NCBI GenBank assembly: GCA_013298455.1
Contig: JAAFHR010000103.1
Span: 1 to 9,448 of the forward strand
Source: Betaproteobacteria bacterium
GTDB lineage: Bacteria; Pseudomonadota; Gammaproteobacteria; Burkholderiales; Casimicrobiaceae
Length of the DNA stretch: 9,448 nt
Direction: 5' to 3'
Made by a program: the position numbers and the translations under genes. This document shows positions 1-6,578 of this stretch, piece after piece. Position 1 is the stretch's first letter, and every line of letters starts with the position of its first letter. The notes beneath the pieces were generated by a model, which worked only from the letters and a program-made list of their open reading frames with translations, was not told the DNA's origin and ran no database searches.

Positions 1-224
1 CGATCACCCGGACGCGAACCGCGAATCACACCAACCACGCCGGTGCCGCCGATACCGCCGTGCACTTCGTCAACGCCGTAAAACTTAAGCCGCTCAGCGA
101 CCAACGCGGCGGTGCGATGCTCCTTGTACGCATGCTCAGGATTGGTGTGAATATCGCGACGAATCGCGGTGAGATCGGCGTGGTATTCGCGGATGGAATC
201 GGCGATTTTGCTGGGGTTGTACAT
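1..224 (-). CDS. M20 family amidohydrolase (hippurate hydrolase-like), N-terminal part only
   Basis: The reading frame opens with ATG at 224-222 and runs off the left edge, leaving 74 complete codons. The visible part matches the N-terminus of M20D metallopeptidases/amidohydrolases (HipO, IAA-amino-acid hydrolase type): IRRDIHTNPE at residues 21-30, HRTAALVAERL at 36-46 and GGIGGTGVVG at 56-65. Known members are cytoplasmic and cleave N-acyl amino acids or related amides with a dinuclear metal centre; the metal ligands lie outside the window and cannot be checked. A Shine-Dalgarno GAGGA sits 8 bases before the ATG, and only 15 bases separate this gene from the permease stop, so the two are almost certainly co-transcribed. 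Family assignment is fairly secure; the substrate is unknown. Confidence 0.85.
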   Translation of the reverse strand, partial: MYNPSKIADSIREYHADLTAIRRDIHTNPEHAYKEHRTAALVAERLKFYGVDEVHGGIGGTGVVGVIRGSRPGD

Positions 225-232
225 CGTAAAAA

Positions 233-237
233 TCCTC
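233..237 (-). promoter_or_regulatory. Ribosome binding site of the M20 amidohydrolase gene
   Basis: The minus strand reads GAGGA here, 8 bases before the ATG at 224. It lies in the 15-base gap after the permease stop and supports both this start codon and translational linkage to the permease gene. Confidence 0.7.
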
Positions 238-239
238 AA

Positions 240-1223
240 TCAATGACCAGCGGTGCTACGCTCAATACGCAAACGCGGATCCACCAAGTAGTAGAGCAAA
301 TCAACAATCAAATTGATGCTCACAAACACCAATGCGATCAAAACGAGATACGCGGCCATTACCGGAATATCAGCAAATTGCACGGATTGAATGAACAAAA
401 ATCCCATGCCCGGCCATTGAAAAACAGTCTCGGTCACGATGGCAAACGCGATGATTGCGCCAAGCTGCAAGCCAGTGATCGTCATTACCGGAACAAGTGT
501 GTTTTTGAGCGCGTGACCGAAGTGCACCGCGCGATTGGTCAGGCCGCGAGCGCGGGCAAACTTGATGTAGTCGGTGCGAAGCACTTCAAGCATTTCTGAG
601 CGCACCAAACGCATGATGAGCGTCATGGTGCCAAGCGAAAGTGTGATCGACGGCAGGATCAGTGATTTCAGGCCACTAGTTGTTAAAAATCCGGTCGACC
701 ACCAACCGAGTTGCACAACATCACCGCGCGAATACGACGGCAGCCATTGCAGCGTCACTGCAAACACCAGAATCAACAAAATGCCGATTAAAAACGTTGG
801 CAAACTCACGCCAATCAGCGACACCGTGAGCAGGAATTGTGAAACGAATCCTCGTCGTCGGAGCGCCGTGAAAACGCCCATGATGATGCCGAAAAACAGA
901 GCGAGCGCACCGGCACAAAACGCGAGCTCAAGCGTTGCTGGCAAGCGTTCTTTGATGAGCGTAGCCACAGGCCGAATTTGCCGCAATGACAGGCCGAATT
1001 CGCCCTTGACTGCATTACCAACAAACTTTGTGAACTGCACGTAAAACGGTTTGTCGAGCCCCAAGTCCGCGCGCAACTCTTCGCGCTGCTCCGGTGTCGC
1101 GTCTTGTCCGAGCATCATGTTGACCGGATCGCCAACAAAGTTAAACAGCGAGAACGACACAAAGGCCACGGCCAGCATGACCAGCGCGGCTTGAAACAAA
1201 CGACGAATTACGAAAGCCAGCAT
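240..1223 (-). CDS. ABC transporter permease, DppB/OppB type
   Basis: A 327-residue inner-membrane subunit of a dipeptide/oligopeptide/nickel-type ABC importer. It has the usual DppB layout: an N-terminal membrane segment at about 9-30, a periplasmic stretch with GLDKPFYVQF (55-64) and GEFGLSL (74-80), then membrane segments near 95-120, 130-160, 188-206, 242-268 and 286-314. The cytoplasmic coupling loop, DYIKFARARGL at 218-228 followed by HALKNTLVPV, is the EAA motif that contacts the ATPase. The C-terminus, VDPRLR at 314-319, is typical of the family. Length is normal. The DppC-type partner permease and the ATPases are not visible and may lie beyond the left edge. The gene precedes an M20 amidohydrolase by 15 bases. 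No good Shine-Dalgarno is seen before its ATG. Substrate is inferred only as peptide- or amide-like. Confidence 0.93.
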   Translation of the reverse strand: MLAFVIRRLFQAALVMLAVAFVSFSLFNFVGDPVNMMLGQDATPEQREELRADLGLDKPFYVQFTKFVGNAVKGEFGLSLRQIRPVATLIKERLPATLELAFCAGALALFFGIIMGVFTALRRRGFVSQFLLTVSLIGVSLPTFLIGILLILVFAVTLQWLPSYSRGDVVQLGWWSTGFLTTSGLKSLILPSITLSLGTMTLIMRLVRSEMLEVLRTDYIKFARARGLTNRAVHFGHALKNTLVPVMTITGLQLGAIIAFAIVTETVFQWPGMGFLFIQSVQFADIPVMAAYLVLIALVFVSINLIVDLLYYLVDPRLRIERSTAGH

Positions 1224-1335
1224 GACAATAGACTTACATGCGCAAAAATGGATGTTACCGCGATGTGACGGTGGTTTTTATGCGGGTTTTGGATTCAGGC
1301 AAACGCGCCTTTTGGAGCGGGGTCTGCGCCCGTAG

Positions 1336-1409
1336 GAGCGGTTCCACCGCGAAAAACCTCGCGCTGTCTGGGGGGGATTGCGATGCCAACAATCGCGGTG
1401 GAACCGCTC
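1336..1409. repeat. REPIN-like element 1 (inverted pair of REP hairpins)
   Basis: A 17-base perfect inverted repeat, 1336-1352 against 1393-1409, encloses 40 bases. Each arm is itself a small hairpin (GCGG-TTCCA-CCGC and its complement). The left arm is preceded by GTAG (1332-1335), the right arm on the other strand by GTAT. Two inverted REP hairpins with a GTAG-like head is the architecture of REPINs, which RAYT (REP-associated tyrosine) transposases are thought to move. No RAYT gene is visible. Confidence 0.75.
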
Positions 1410-1436
1410 ATACAGAGTGAGCGGCGTGCACTTGTA

Positions 1437-1511
1437 GGAGCGGCTTGCCGCGAAAACCACTCCAAATGAGCGACAACTTTACGAGGCGAGGCATTCGCGG
1501 CAAGCCGCTCC
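1437..1511. repeat. REPIN-like element 2 (inverted pair of REP hairpins)
   Basis: An 18-base perfect inverted repeat, 1437-1454 against 1494-1511, encloses 39 bases. Each arm folds on itself as GCGGC-TT-GCCGC. The left head is GTAG (1434-1437), the right head on the opposite strand GTTG. It has the same outer sequence GGAGCGG...CCGCGA and nearly the same length as element 1, but a different inner arm. Its right end is 5 bases past the rlmB stop codon, so it will form the 3' end structure of the rlmB mRNA. Together with element 1 it accounts for most of the 293-base gap between rlmB and the permease gene. Confidence 0.8.
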
Positions 1512-1516
1512 AACAG

Positions 1517-2275
1517 TTACGCTGCGTTTCTCGCCGCTTGCGTCGCAAATAGACACACCGCCGTCGCATTCGACACATTCAAACTCTCCACCGCGCCCTG
1601 CATCGGAATTGCGACCAACGCGTCACATCGTTCGCGAGTCAAGCGGCGCAAGCCTTTGCCTTCGTTGCCGAGCACCCACCCTAGCGGGCCGGTGAGTTTG
1701 GTGTTGAAGAGCGTGGCTTTGGTTTCCATTTCCGCACCCAGCACCCAAATGCCCGATTTTTGGAGGGCTTCGATGCACTGAACTAAGTTGTTCACCGTGC
1801 AGATCGGTGTGGTTTCAGTCGCACCACTCGCGGATTTCATCGCCACCGCTGAAACCGGCGCCGAACCGTGCTTTGGAAGGATCACCGCATCCGCGCCAAA
1901 CGCATCGGCCGAACGAATACAAGCACCCAGGTTATGCGGATCTTGCACTTGATCGAGCAGCAAGAAGAGCGGATCGATCCCGAGCTTTTCCTTGCGCGAA
2001 AGGCTCTGTTCCAGCGCGTCTTCGAAGCTCACCACATCGCTTCCGGCTTCGACAAGTGCGACGACACCCTGATGCTCATCGGCCTGCGCCAACGCCCGAA
2101 GCCGCGAGCTGTCAACCCAAGTGATCTCAACGTCTGCGCCTTCGGCTGCGGCAACGAGCGCCGCCATCCGCGCATCATCCCGCGATTGGTTGGCGTAAAT
2201 TTCGACGACGGATTCGGGTCGGCGCGTCAGCCGGGCGTTGACGGCGTGAAAGCCGATGATGCGAGCAAGTTTCAT
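1517..2275 (-). CDS. rlmB: 23S rRNA (guanosine-2251-2'-O)-methyltransferase RlmB, SPOUT/TrmH family
   Basis: A 252-residue SpoU/TrmH-class methyltransferase that, by family, 2'-O-methylates G2251 in the P-loop of 23S rRNA using S-adenosylmethionine. The N-terminal L30e-like substrate domain starts with the family-typical GFHAVNARL (8-16) and ends with HQGVVA (68-73). The trefoil-knot catalytic domain shows the three SPOUT motifs: LDQVQDPHNLGACIR (107-121, with the conserved Asn115 and Arg121), WVLGNEGKGL (200-209) and IPMQGAVESLNVSNA (223-237). Length is close to the E. coli enzyme. The start at 2275 fits the family N-terminus, although no Shine-Dalgarno precedes it. In many proteobacteria rlmB follows rnr; here it is divergent from tRNA-Thr and lies between two parts of a transport gene set. 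Confidence 0.93.
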   Translation of the reverse strand: MKLARIIGFHAVNARLTRRPESVVEIYANQSRDDARMAALVAAAEGADVEITWVDSSRLRALAQADEHQGVVALVEAGSDVVSFEDALEQSLSRKEKLGIDPLFLLLDQVQDPHNLGACIRSADAFGADAVILPKHGSAPVSAVAMKSASGATETTPICTVNNLVQCIEALQKSGIWVLGAEMETKATLFNTKLTGPLGWVLGNEGKGLRRLTRERCDALVAIPMQGAVESLNVSNATAVCLFATQAARNAA

Positions 2276-2397
2276 GGCATAATTATGGGCTAGGTTGAGT
2301 GAACGCGTGAATCTTTCGCAGCGTACGTTCAGCCCACCACCAGCCCCTCAAAGCGCGAGATCGCATCGATTCAACGCAAAGAGCGCGGCGCACTTTA
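2276..2397. other. Divergent intergenic region between rlmB and tRNA-Thr
   Basis: These 122 bases must hold the promoters for rlmB (leftward) and the tRNA (rightward). I see no convincing -35/-10 pair for either. The only suggestive element is the 10-base palindrome CATAATTATG at 2278-2287. On the minus strand its first half, CATAAT, resembles a -10 box, but it ends only 6 bases before the rlmB ATG. Confidence 0.4.
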
Positions 2398-2473
2398 GCC
2401 GGTGTAGCTCAGTTGGTAGAGCAGCGCATTCGTAATGCGAAGGTCGGGTGTTCGATTCATCTCACCGGCACCA
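2398..2473 (+). tRNA. tRNA-Thr (anticodon CGT)
   Basis: A complete 76-base tRNA with an encoded CCA end. The acceptor stem is GCCGGTG (2398-2404) with CACCGGC (2463-2469), followed by A and CCA. The D arm is GCTC/GAGC. The anticodon arm is GCGCA-TTCGTAA-TGCGA with CGT at 2431-2433; its outermost G-A pair is unmatched. The T arm is GGGTG-TTCGATT-CATCT with two G-T pairs. From the D arm through the variable loop it reads like E. coli thrW, which also has CGT and the same G-A mismatch. It decodes ACG. It is the only plus-strand gene in the window. Confidence 0.97.
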
Positions 2474-2488
2474 ATCACTCGTTTTGAT

Positions 2489-2509
2489 CCACCGACATTG
2501 CGTCGGTGG
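2489..2509 (+). terminator. Possible terminator of tRNA-Thr
   Basis: A perfect 8-base-pair stem CCACCGAC/GTCGGTGG with loop ATTGC lies 16 bases after the tRNA CCA end. The following sequence is only moderately T-rich (TTGCGTTGTGATTGCCTTTTT), so efficient intrinsic termination is uncertain. The remaining bases up to the binding-protein stop at 2661 show no further structure or gene. Confidence 0.5.
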
Positions 2510-2660
2510 TTGCGTTGTGATTGCCTTTTTGCCCGCAAGCCATACTGATACTGGGCTTCGACGCAGCTTTTCAGGCATTCAACATCGGATTGAAATGCCA
2601 CGAAGCCCCGATTCTGCAGGACATTGGGTGATAAAGCCTATGCCCTACAGTTAAGCCACG

Positions 2661-4241
2661 CTAGTTCTTTTGCACATTCCACATCGCAAAGCCCGCCGAT
2701 TTGACGATGCCTGAGATGTTTTTTCGGGTGGCGGCGGGGTTTTTGTATTCACCCAAAATCGCGTGGGTGCCGACTTCCATGGCGCGCATTTGCACGGCTT
2801 CGGCGATGCGCTTTTTGTCGGCATCGGTGCCAGCGCGAGCGTAATCGTCGCGAAGCTTCTCGAGCGTGGCGTCAGTCGCCCAACCCGCCCAACCCTTTTC
2901 GCCGTTGCCACCAAGCGGTGCGCTGGTGAGCGGATTCATGATGTCGGAGCCGACCCATGCGGTTAAGAAAATGTTCCAACCGCCTTGATCGGCCGGGTCT
3001 TTCTTGGCGCGGCGCGCTACAAGCGTGCCCCAATCCATGGTGACGAGTTCAACCTTGAAACCGGCTTGGCGTAAGAGCTGCGTGGCGACCAGAGGAAGCT
3101 TGTGAATCGATTGCAAATCGGTCGGGCGCAAAATCACAATCGGCTTGCCATCGTAGCCAGACGTTCTCAAAAGCTCTTGCGCTTTGGCCATGTTGCCCTT
3201 GACCATAAATTCGCTGCCCTTAGGCGACGCGAGCGGCGTGCCGCAGGGATAGACGCTTGGGCATGTCGAAAACAGTGCTTCGTTTTCAGGGCCGACTTGC
3301 GCGCGCAAAAACGCTTCCTGGTTCATCGCGAGCATTGCGGCTTCGCGCACTTTTTGGTTGTTGAACGGCGCTACCAAGTGATTGAAGCGCATCACGTATT
3401 GGAAGTTCACGGTGCCGGTGTCGACGATGTTGACGCGGGGGTCTTTTCGAAGCGCCGGATACTGCTCAAAGGCCGGCTGCTCGATCATGTCGATCTCGCC
3501 CGCGAGGAGCGCATTTTGCTGCGTTTGCGCATCTTTCAGCGCGAGCCATTCAACACGATCTAGAAAGACTTTTTTGCCGCCTGCGGTGCCGCTTGGCGGT
3601 TCGTTTCTAGGCACGTACTTCGGATTTTTGACGTAGATCGATTGCACCCCGGGCTTGTACTCGTCTTTCTTGAAGATGTAAGGGCCTGAGCCGGTGTTGT
3701 CATCAATTTGCTTGAACGGATCGGTTTCAGCTACGCGCTTAGGCATGATGAACGGCACGTTGGACGATGGCTTTCCGAGCGCATCCAGAACGATTCCGGT
3801 GGGCTCTTTGAGCGTCATGCGGAATGTTTTTGCATCCGGCGCTTCCATCTTGTCGACGAAGGTCATGAGCTTTTGACCGAACGTGTCTCGCGCGCCCCAG
3901 CGCTTAATCGAAGCAACCACATCCTCTGCAGTGACAGGTTTGCCGTCGTGCCACTCAAGACCGTTTCGGAGCACAAAGTTGTAGACCTTTTTGTCGGGCG
4001 AGACCGTGTAGGTATCGACCATTTGCGGTTTGATCGCGCCCTTTTCGTCTGTGGCGAACAACGTGTCGTAGATCATGTAGCCGTGGTTACGGGTGATGTA
4101 CGCCGTCACGTTGATCGGATCGAGGTTTGATGGGAACGCGTGCGGCGCAACCTTCAAGACTTTTTGTTGCGCCATGGCAGACGCGCTGGCCAGCGCAACC
4201 GCACCGACCAGCATTGCGGACAAGAGTTGTTTCAGTTTCAT
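2661..4241 (-). CDS. ABC transporter substrate-binding protein, family 5 (peptide/nickel type)
   Basis: A 526-residue periplasmic solute-binding protein of the SBP_bac_5 family (DppA/OppA relatives), which delivers ligand to a DppBC-type permease. Residues 1-24 form a Sec signal peptide: MKLKQ, a hydrophobic core, then a likely cut after AMA (22-24) before QQ. The family signature is at about 78-115: SPDKKVYNFVLRNGLEWHDG and then KPVTAEDVVASIKRW. The start at 4241 is chosen because AGGAGG ends 4 bases upstream and the signal peptide begins there; the frame stays open further upstream (to 4334) but without a signal. The gene follows the amidase in the same direction across a 347-base gap. Ligand cannot be told from sequence; the nearby amidase and M20 hydrolase suggest peptides or amides. 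Confidence 0.94.
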   Translation of the reverse strand: MKLKQLLSAMLVGAVALASASAMAQQKVLKVAPHAFPSNLDPINVTAYITRNHGYMIYDTLFATDEKGAIKPQMVDTYTVSPDKKVYNFVLRNGLEWHDGKPVTAEDVVASIKRWGARDTFGQKLMTFVDKMEAPDAKTFRMTLKEPTGIVLDALGKPSSNVPFIMPKRVAETDPFKQIDDNTGSGPYIFKKDEYKPGVQSIYVKNPKYVPRNEPPSGTAGGKKVFLDRVEWLALKDAQTQQNALLAGEIDMIEQPAFEQYPALRKDPRVNIVDTGTVNFQYVMRFNHLVAPFNNQKVREAAMLAMNQEAFLRAQVGPENEALFSTCPSVYPCGTPLASPKGSEFMVKGNMAKAQELLRTSGYDGKPIVILRPTDLQSIHKLPLVATQLLRQAGFKVELVTMDWGTLVARRAKKDPADQGGWNIFLTAWVGSDIMNPLTSAPLGGNGEKGWAGWATDATLEKLRDDYARAGTDADKKRIAEAVQMRAMEVGTHAILGEYKNPAATRKNISGIVKSAGFAMWNVQKN

Positions 4242-4244
4242 GGG

Positions 4245-4251
4245 ACCTCCT
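4245..4251 (-). promoter_or_regulatory. Ribosome binding site of the substrate-binding protein gene
   Basis: The minus strand reads AGGAGGT, the strongest Shine-Dalgarno in the window, with AGGAGG ending 4 bases before the ATG at 4241. It decides this start over the in-frame ATG at 4334 and fits a highly expressed periplasmic protein. Confidence 0.85.
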
Positions 4252-4387
4252 AAAAGATGCGCTGACGAAGTGAATTTATTGTGCCTGATTGTGGCTGTCT
4301 TGAATGGTGATTCGAACCGAAATGCCGCAACCACCCGCGAACCGTGTTTGCCGCCCCCGCCACGCGCGCAGCAGCGGAGATGTCAGT

Positions 4388-4426
4388 CCCCTCTCCCGCA
4401 GGCGGGAGAGGGTTAGGGTGAGGGTG
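4388..4426 (-). repeat. Palindromic intergenic repeat, copy A
   Basis: On the minus strand it reads CACCCTCACCC, a short spacer, then an 11-base-pair hairpin (4389-4399 with 4402-4412, CCCTCTCCCGC against its complement, AG between the arms). It is the same element as the copies at 4506 and 6112, in the opposite orientation. It lies upstream of the binding-protein gene. Confidence 0.8.
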
Positions 4427-4505
4427 TCGCTGCGGAAGGCCAGACTTCAATTGAGAAACTGCCATTGGAAACACTCCCCGTCGCACCGGTTCTCTCCCTG
4501 CCAAG

Positions 4506-4547
4506 CACCCTCACCCCTGCCCCTCTCCCGCTCGCGGGAGAGGGGTT
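4506..4547 (+). repeat. Palindromic intergenic repeat, copy B
   Basis: It starts CACCCTCACCC at 4506 and continues into a 12-base-pair hairpin (4520-4531 with 4534-4545, TC between the arms). It faces copy A about 80 bases away, so the two form a larger inverted repeat covering 4388-4547. This fills about half of the 347-base gap between the amidase and binding-protein genes; the rest shows no gene and no clear promoter. It lies 43 bases past the amidase stop and lacks a T-run, so it is not a classical intrinsic terminator. Confidence 0.8.
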
Positions 4548-4588
4548 CAAAACCCGCGATGCCCTGCGAGCTTGGCACGCGTTATAAG

Positions 4589-6007
4589 TCATCCCAACCT
4601 CACCGGCCACGGCCGCTGCTGTGGTCGCAATTGCTCGATCACTCTTGAAATCTGTAGCACGCCTAAATCATCGAAGCGACGGCCAGCAATCTGCACGCCG
4701 ATCGGCAGCCCTTCGGTCGCGGCTTCGGTCGAATAACTCCAGTTGATCGATGCGGCGGGTTGCTCGCTCACGTTGTAGGGCACGGTGAAGGCGATATGCC
4801 AAAGCGCTTTGGTCGGATCGTTACTCGGGCAGCAGAAGTCGGCTTCAAACGCGGGGATCGGACACACCGGCGAGAGCACGAAATCATAGGAGTGCGTTGC
4901 GGCGACCGTCGCTTCTTTCATCGCCATGATGCCGCCATAAAACCGCATCACATCCGCGCCCGAAAACGAGCCGCTTCTGTGGGTGGCCCAGTGCACGATA
5001 AACGGCAAAATTTTGGCGCGTTGCTCGTCGCTCATCACAGAGATTTCAGCGCCGCTCCTGAGTTCGAAAAACGCGCAAACGGCGTCGAGCATGGGCTCCG
5101 TGATGAGCGGTGGAATCGTTTCAACGTGCGCTCCGTGCGCTTCAAGGAGTTGGGCACAATCCCAAACAGCGGCGGCAACGTCTGACTGCACCGGCCAACC
5201 CATGCCGGCATCAGCAAACACAGCGATGCGCTTGCCACGGAGATCGAACTGCTCCAGCGCGCCCGCAAATTCAATCGTATGCGGCGGCAAATTCATGAAA
5301 TCGCGATGCTGCGGATCGGGTTTCGCGATCACATCCATGAGCATCGCCGCATCGCGCACGGTGCGGGTCATGGGCCCCGCCACGCGCCCCATATAGGGCG
5401 GATTGATCGGAACCCTGCCAAGCGAGGGCTTGAGGCCGTAGATGCCGCAAAACGCGGCGGGCAAACGTATTGAGCCGCCGATATCTGTACCGACATGAAG
5501 TGGGCCGTAGCCCGCCGCACAAGCCGCTCCCGCGCCCGAACTTGAACCGCCGGGATTGCGATCGAGTTGCCAGGGGTTTCGCGTGACGCCGTGAAAGCTC
5601 GATTGCCCCGAAGAGAGCATGCCGAAATCCGGCATCGTGGTCTTCCCGATGGTAATGAGCCCAGCATCGTTTAGCCGATCTACAACCGGCGAATTTACAG
5701 TTTTTGGCGTGGTTGGGTTGACGGCTGTTCCGATAGGCGCGGGATCACCCACTGAGAACAAATTCTCTTTTACGGTGACCGGCACGCCTTCGAGCGCCGA
5801 GCGCGGCGCTCGCTCACGCCACTGCTTGGCACTCTCCACCGCCCGAGCAGCGGCATTGCCATCTTTGCGAAGGTAGAGCGCGTTGAGCGCGGGCTCGCAT
5901 TCGTCAATCCGACGCGTCACCGACGCAACCACGTGCGGCGGACTCACCCCGCCACGACGGTACATATCGAGGAGATCGGAGGCGGAGAGCCAGCAGAGTG
6001 TTTCCAT
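4589..6007 (-). CDS. Amidase-signature family hydrolase
   Basis: A 472-residue cytoplasmic enzyme of the amidase signature family (AMD, GatA, fatty-acid amide hydrolase relatives), which hydrolyses carboxamides with a Ser-cisSer-Lys triad. The triad is visible: Lys80 in VPVTVKEN (76-82), cis-Ser155 in NPGGSSSGAG (151-160) and nucleophile Ser179 in GTDIGGSIRLPAA (173-185). Its spacing is that of GatA. The Asp usual after the Lys is Glu here. GIYGLKPSLGRVP (188-200) is a further family block, and length is normal. No signal peptide is present. There is no gatB or gatC nearby, so a free-standing amidase is more likely than the tRNA amidotransferase subunit. No Shine-Dalgarno is seen before the ATG at 6007. 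It precedes the binding-protein gene, suggesting the enzyme acts on the imported compound; the substrate is unknown. Confidence 0.93.
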   Translation of the reverse strand: METLCWLSASDLLDMYRRGGVSPPHVVASVTRRIDECEPALNALYLRKDGNAAARAVESAKQWRERAPRSALEGVPVTVKENLFSVGDPAPIGTAVNPTTPKTVNSPVVDRLNDAGLITIGKTTMPDFGMLSSGQSSFHGVTRNPWQLDRNPGGSSSGAGAACAAGYGPLHVGTDIGGSIRLPAAFCGIYGLKPSLGRVPINPPYMGRVAGPMTRTVRDAAMLMDVIAKPDPQHRDFMNLPPHTIEFAGALEQFDLRGKRIAVFADAGMGWPVQSDVAAAVWDCAQLLEAHGAHVETIPPLITEPMLDAVCAFFELRSGAEISVMSDEQRAKILPFIVHWATHRSGSFSGADVMRFYGGIMAMKEATVAATHSYDFVLSPVCPIPAFEADFCCPSNDPTKALWHIAFTVPYNVSEQPAASINWSYSTEAATEGLPIGVQIAGRRFDDLGVLQISRVIEQLRPQQRPWPVRLG

Positions 6008-6111
6008 GGTTTTAGTGTAATTGCTGTCGGGGGGTTTGCTGAGCTGAGCGAGCTGGGGCGGGAGTGGCGCGTGCGGAAGAGCTACAGCGCGAATGGCTCG
6101 GGACGCGACGA

Positions 6112-6155
6112 CACCCTCATCCCCGTCCCTTCTCCCGCCTGCGGGAGAAGGGGGT
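6112..6155 (+). repeat. Palindromic intergenic repeat, copy C
   Basis: CACCCTCATCCCC from 6112 leads into a 12-base-pair hairpin (6127-6138 with 6141-6152, CT between the arms). Compared with copy B, one stem pair changes from C-G to T-A on both sides, so the fold is kept. It lies 13 bases beyond the hepT stop and upstream of the amidase start. The remaining 104 bases down to the amidase ATG at 6007 show no recognisable signal. Confidence 0.8.
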
Positions 6156-6167
6156 CAAACCGCGCCG

Positions 6168-6578
6168 TTAGGTTCTTGCGAGCGCGATGGCGGTGAAACG
6201 CAGCAACTGGTCGAGCTGCGTTTCGATGATTGCGGGAACTATCGCCAAAGCTGGTTGCTGATACTCATGAACAGCGACGTTTCTGAATCCCACCATTTTG
6301 CGCAATGAGTCAGCGAGTGCTGCGTCAATATGCCCGCCCGTTTCGAGCAAAGTAAACAAATCGCGTGAGCTTGCCGGAACACCGAGCGAGCCGATACGAA
6401 CCCAATGCTGCGCCAAATCGATGGCGGTTTCGCAGGCTCGTTGTACGTTGAGTATGGCGGCGTCTTGCCGCGTTAAATCGGTGGCGAAACCATGTCCTGC
6501 GGCGGCGAATTCCTCTTTGGCTCGGCGCACGGCGCGTTCGATGCTGGCCGACTTGGCGACGATGACGTCATCGGGCAT
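6168..6578 (-). CDS. hepT: HepT-family HEPN ribonuclease toxin (type VII toxin-antitoxin)
   Basis: A 136-residue, mostly helical HEPN-domain protein (DUF86/HepT family). The diagnostic RX4HXY active-site motif is intact at 99-106 as RNVAVHEY (Arg99, His104, Tyr106). In characterised HepT proteins this motif cleaves RNA, and the tyrosine is AMPylated by the partner MntA to silence the toxin. The start at 6578 is chosen because GAGG lies 8 bases upstream; it overlaps the antitoxin stop by 11 bases, a tight translational coupling. The frame is open further upstream (to 6632), but that would overlap mntA more and add a non-conserved tail. All catalytic residues are present, so the gene looks functional. 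The target RNA is unknown. Confidence 0.9.
   Translation of the reverse strand: MPDDVIVAKSASIERAVRRAKEEFAAAGHGFATDLTRQDAAILNVQRACETAIDLAQHWVRIGSLGVPASSRDLFTLLETGGHIDAALADSLRKMVGFRNVAVHEYQQPALAIVPAIIETQLDQLLRFTAIALART

Noticed and set aside
574..1044. Plus-strand open frame of 156 codons opposite the permease
   Set aside because: It is fully inside a well-supported permease gene on the other strand and shows no domain, ribosome site or plausible start.
1332..1513. CRISPR array
   Set aside because: The repeats are inverted pairs, not regularly spaced direct repeats, and there are only two units and no cas gene.
2395..2601. A minus-strand open frame of 68 codons ending in MNRTPDLRITNALLYQLSYTG-like sequence
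   Set aside because: Its C-terminal half is the antisense of tRNA-Thr. This peptide is a familiar false annotation across bacterial genomes, produced by reading through a tRNA gene.
2398..2660. tRNA-Thr 3' end as an integration site for a mobile element
   Set aside because: No repeat of the tRNA 3' end and no integrase was found in the window; flanking genes look like ordinary chromosomal genes.
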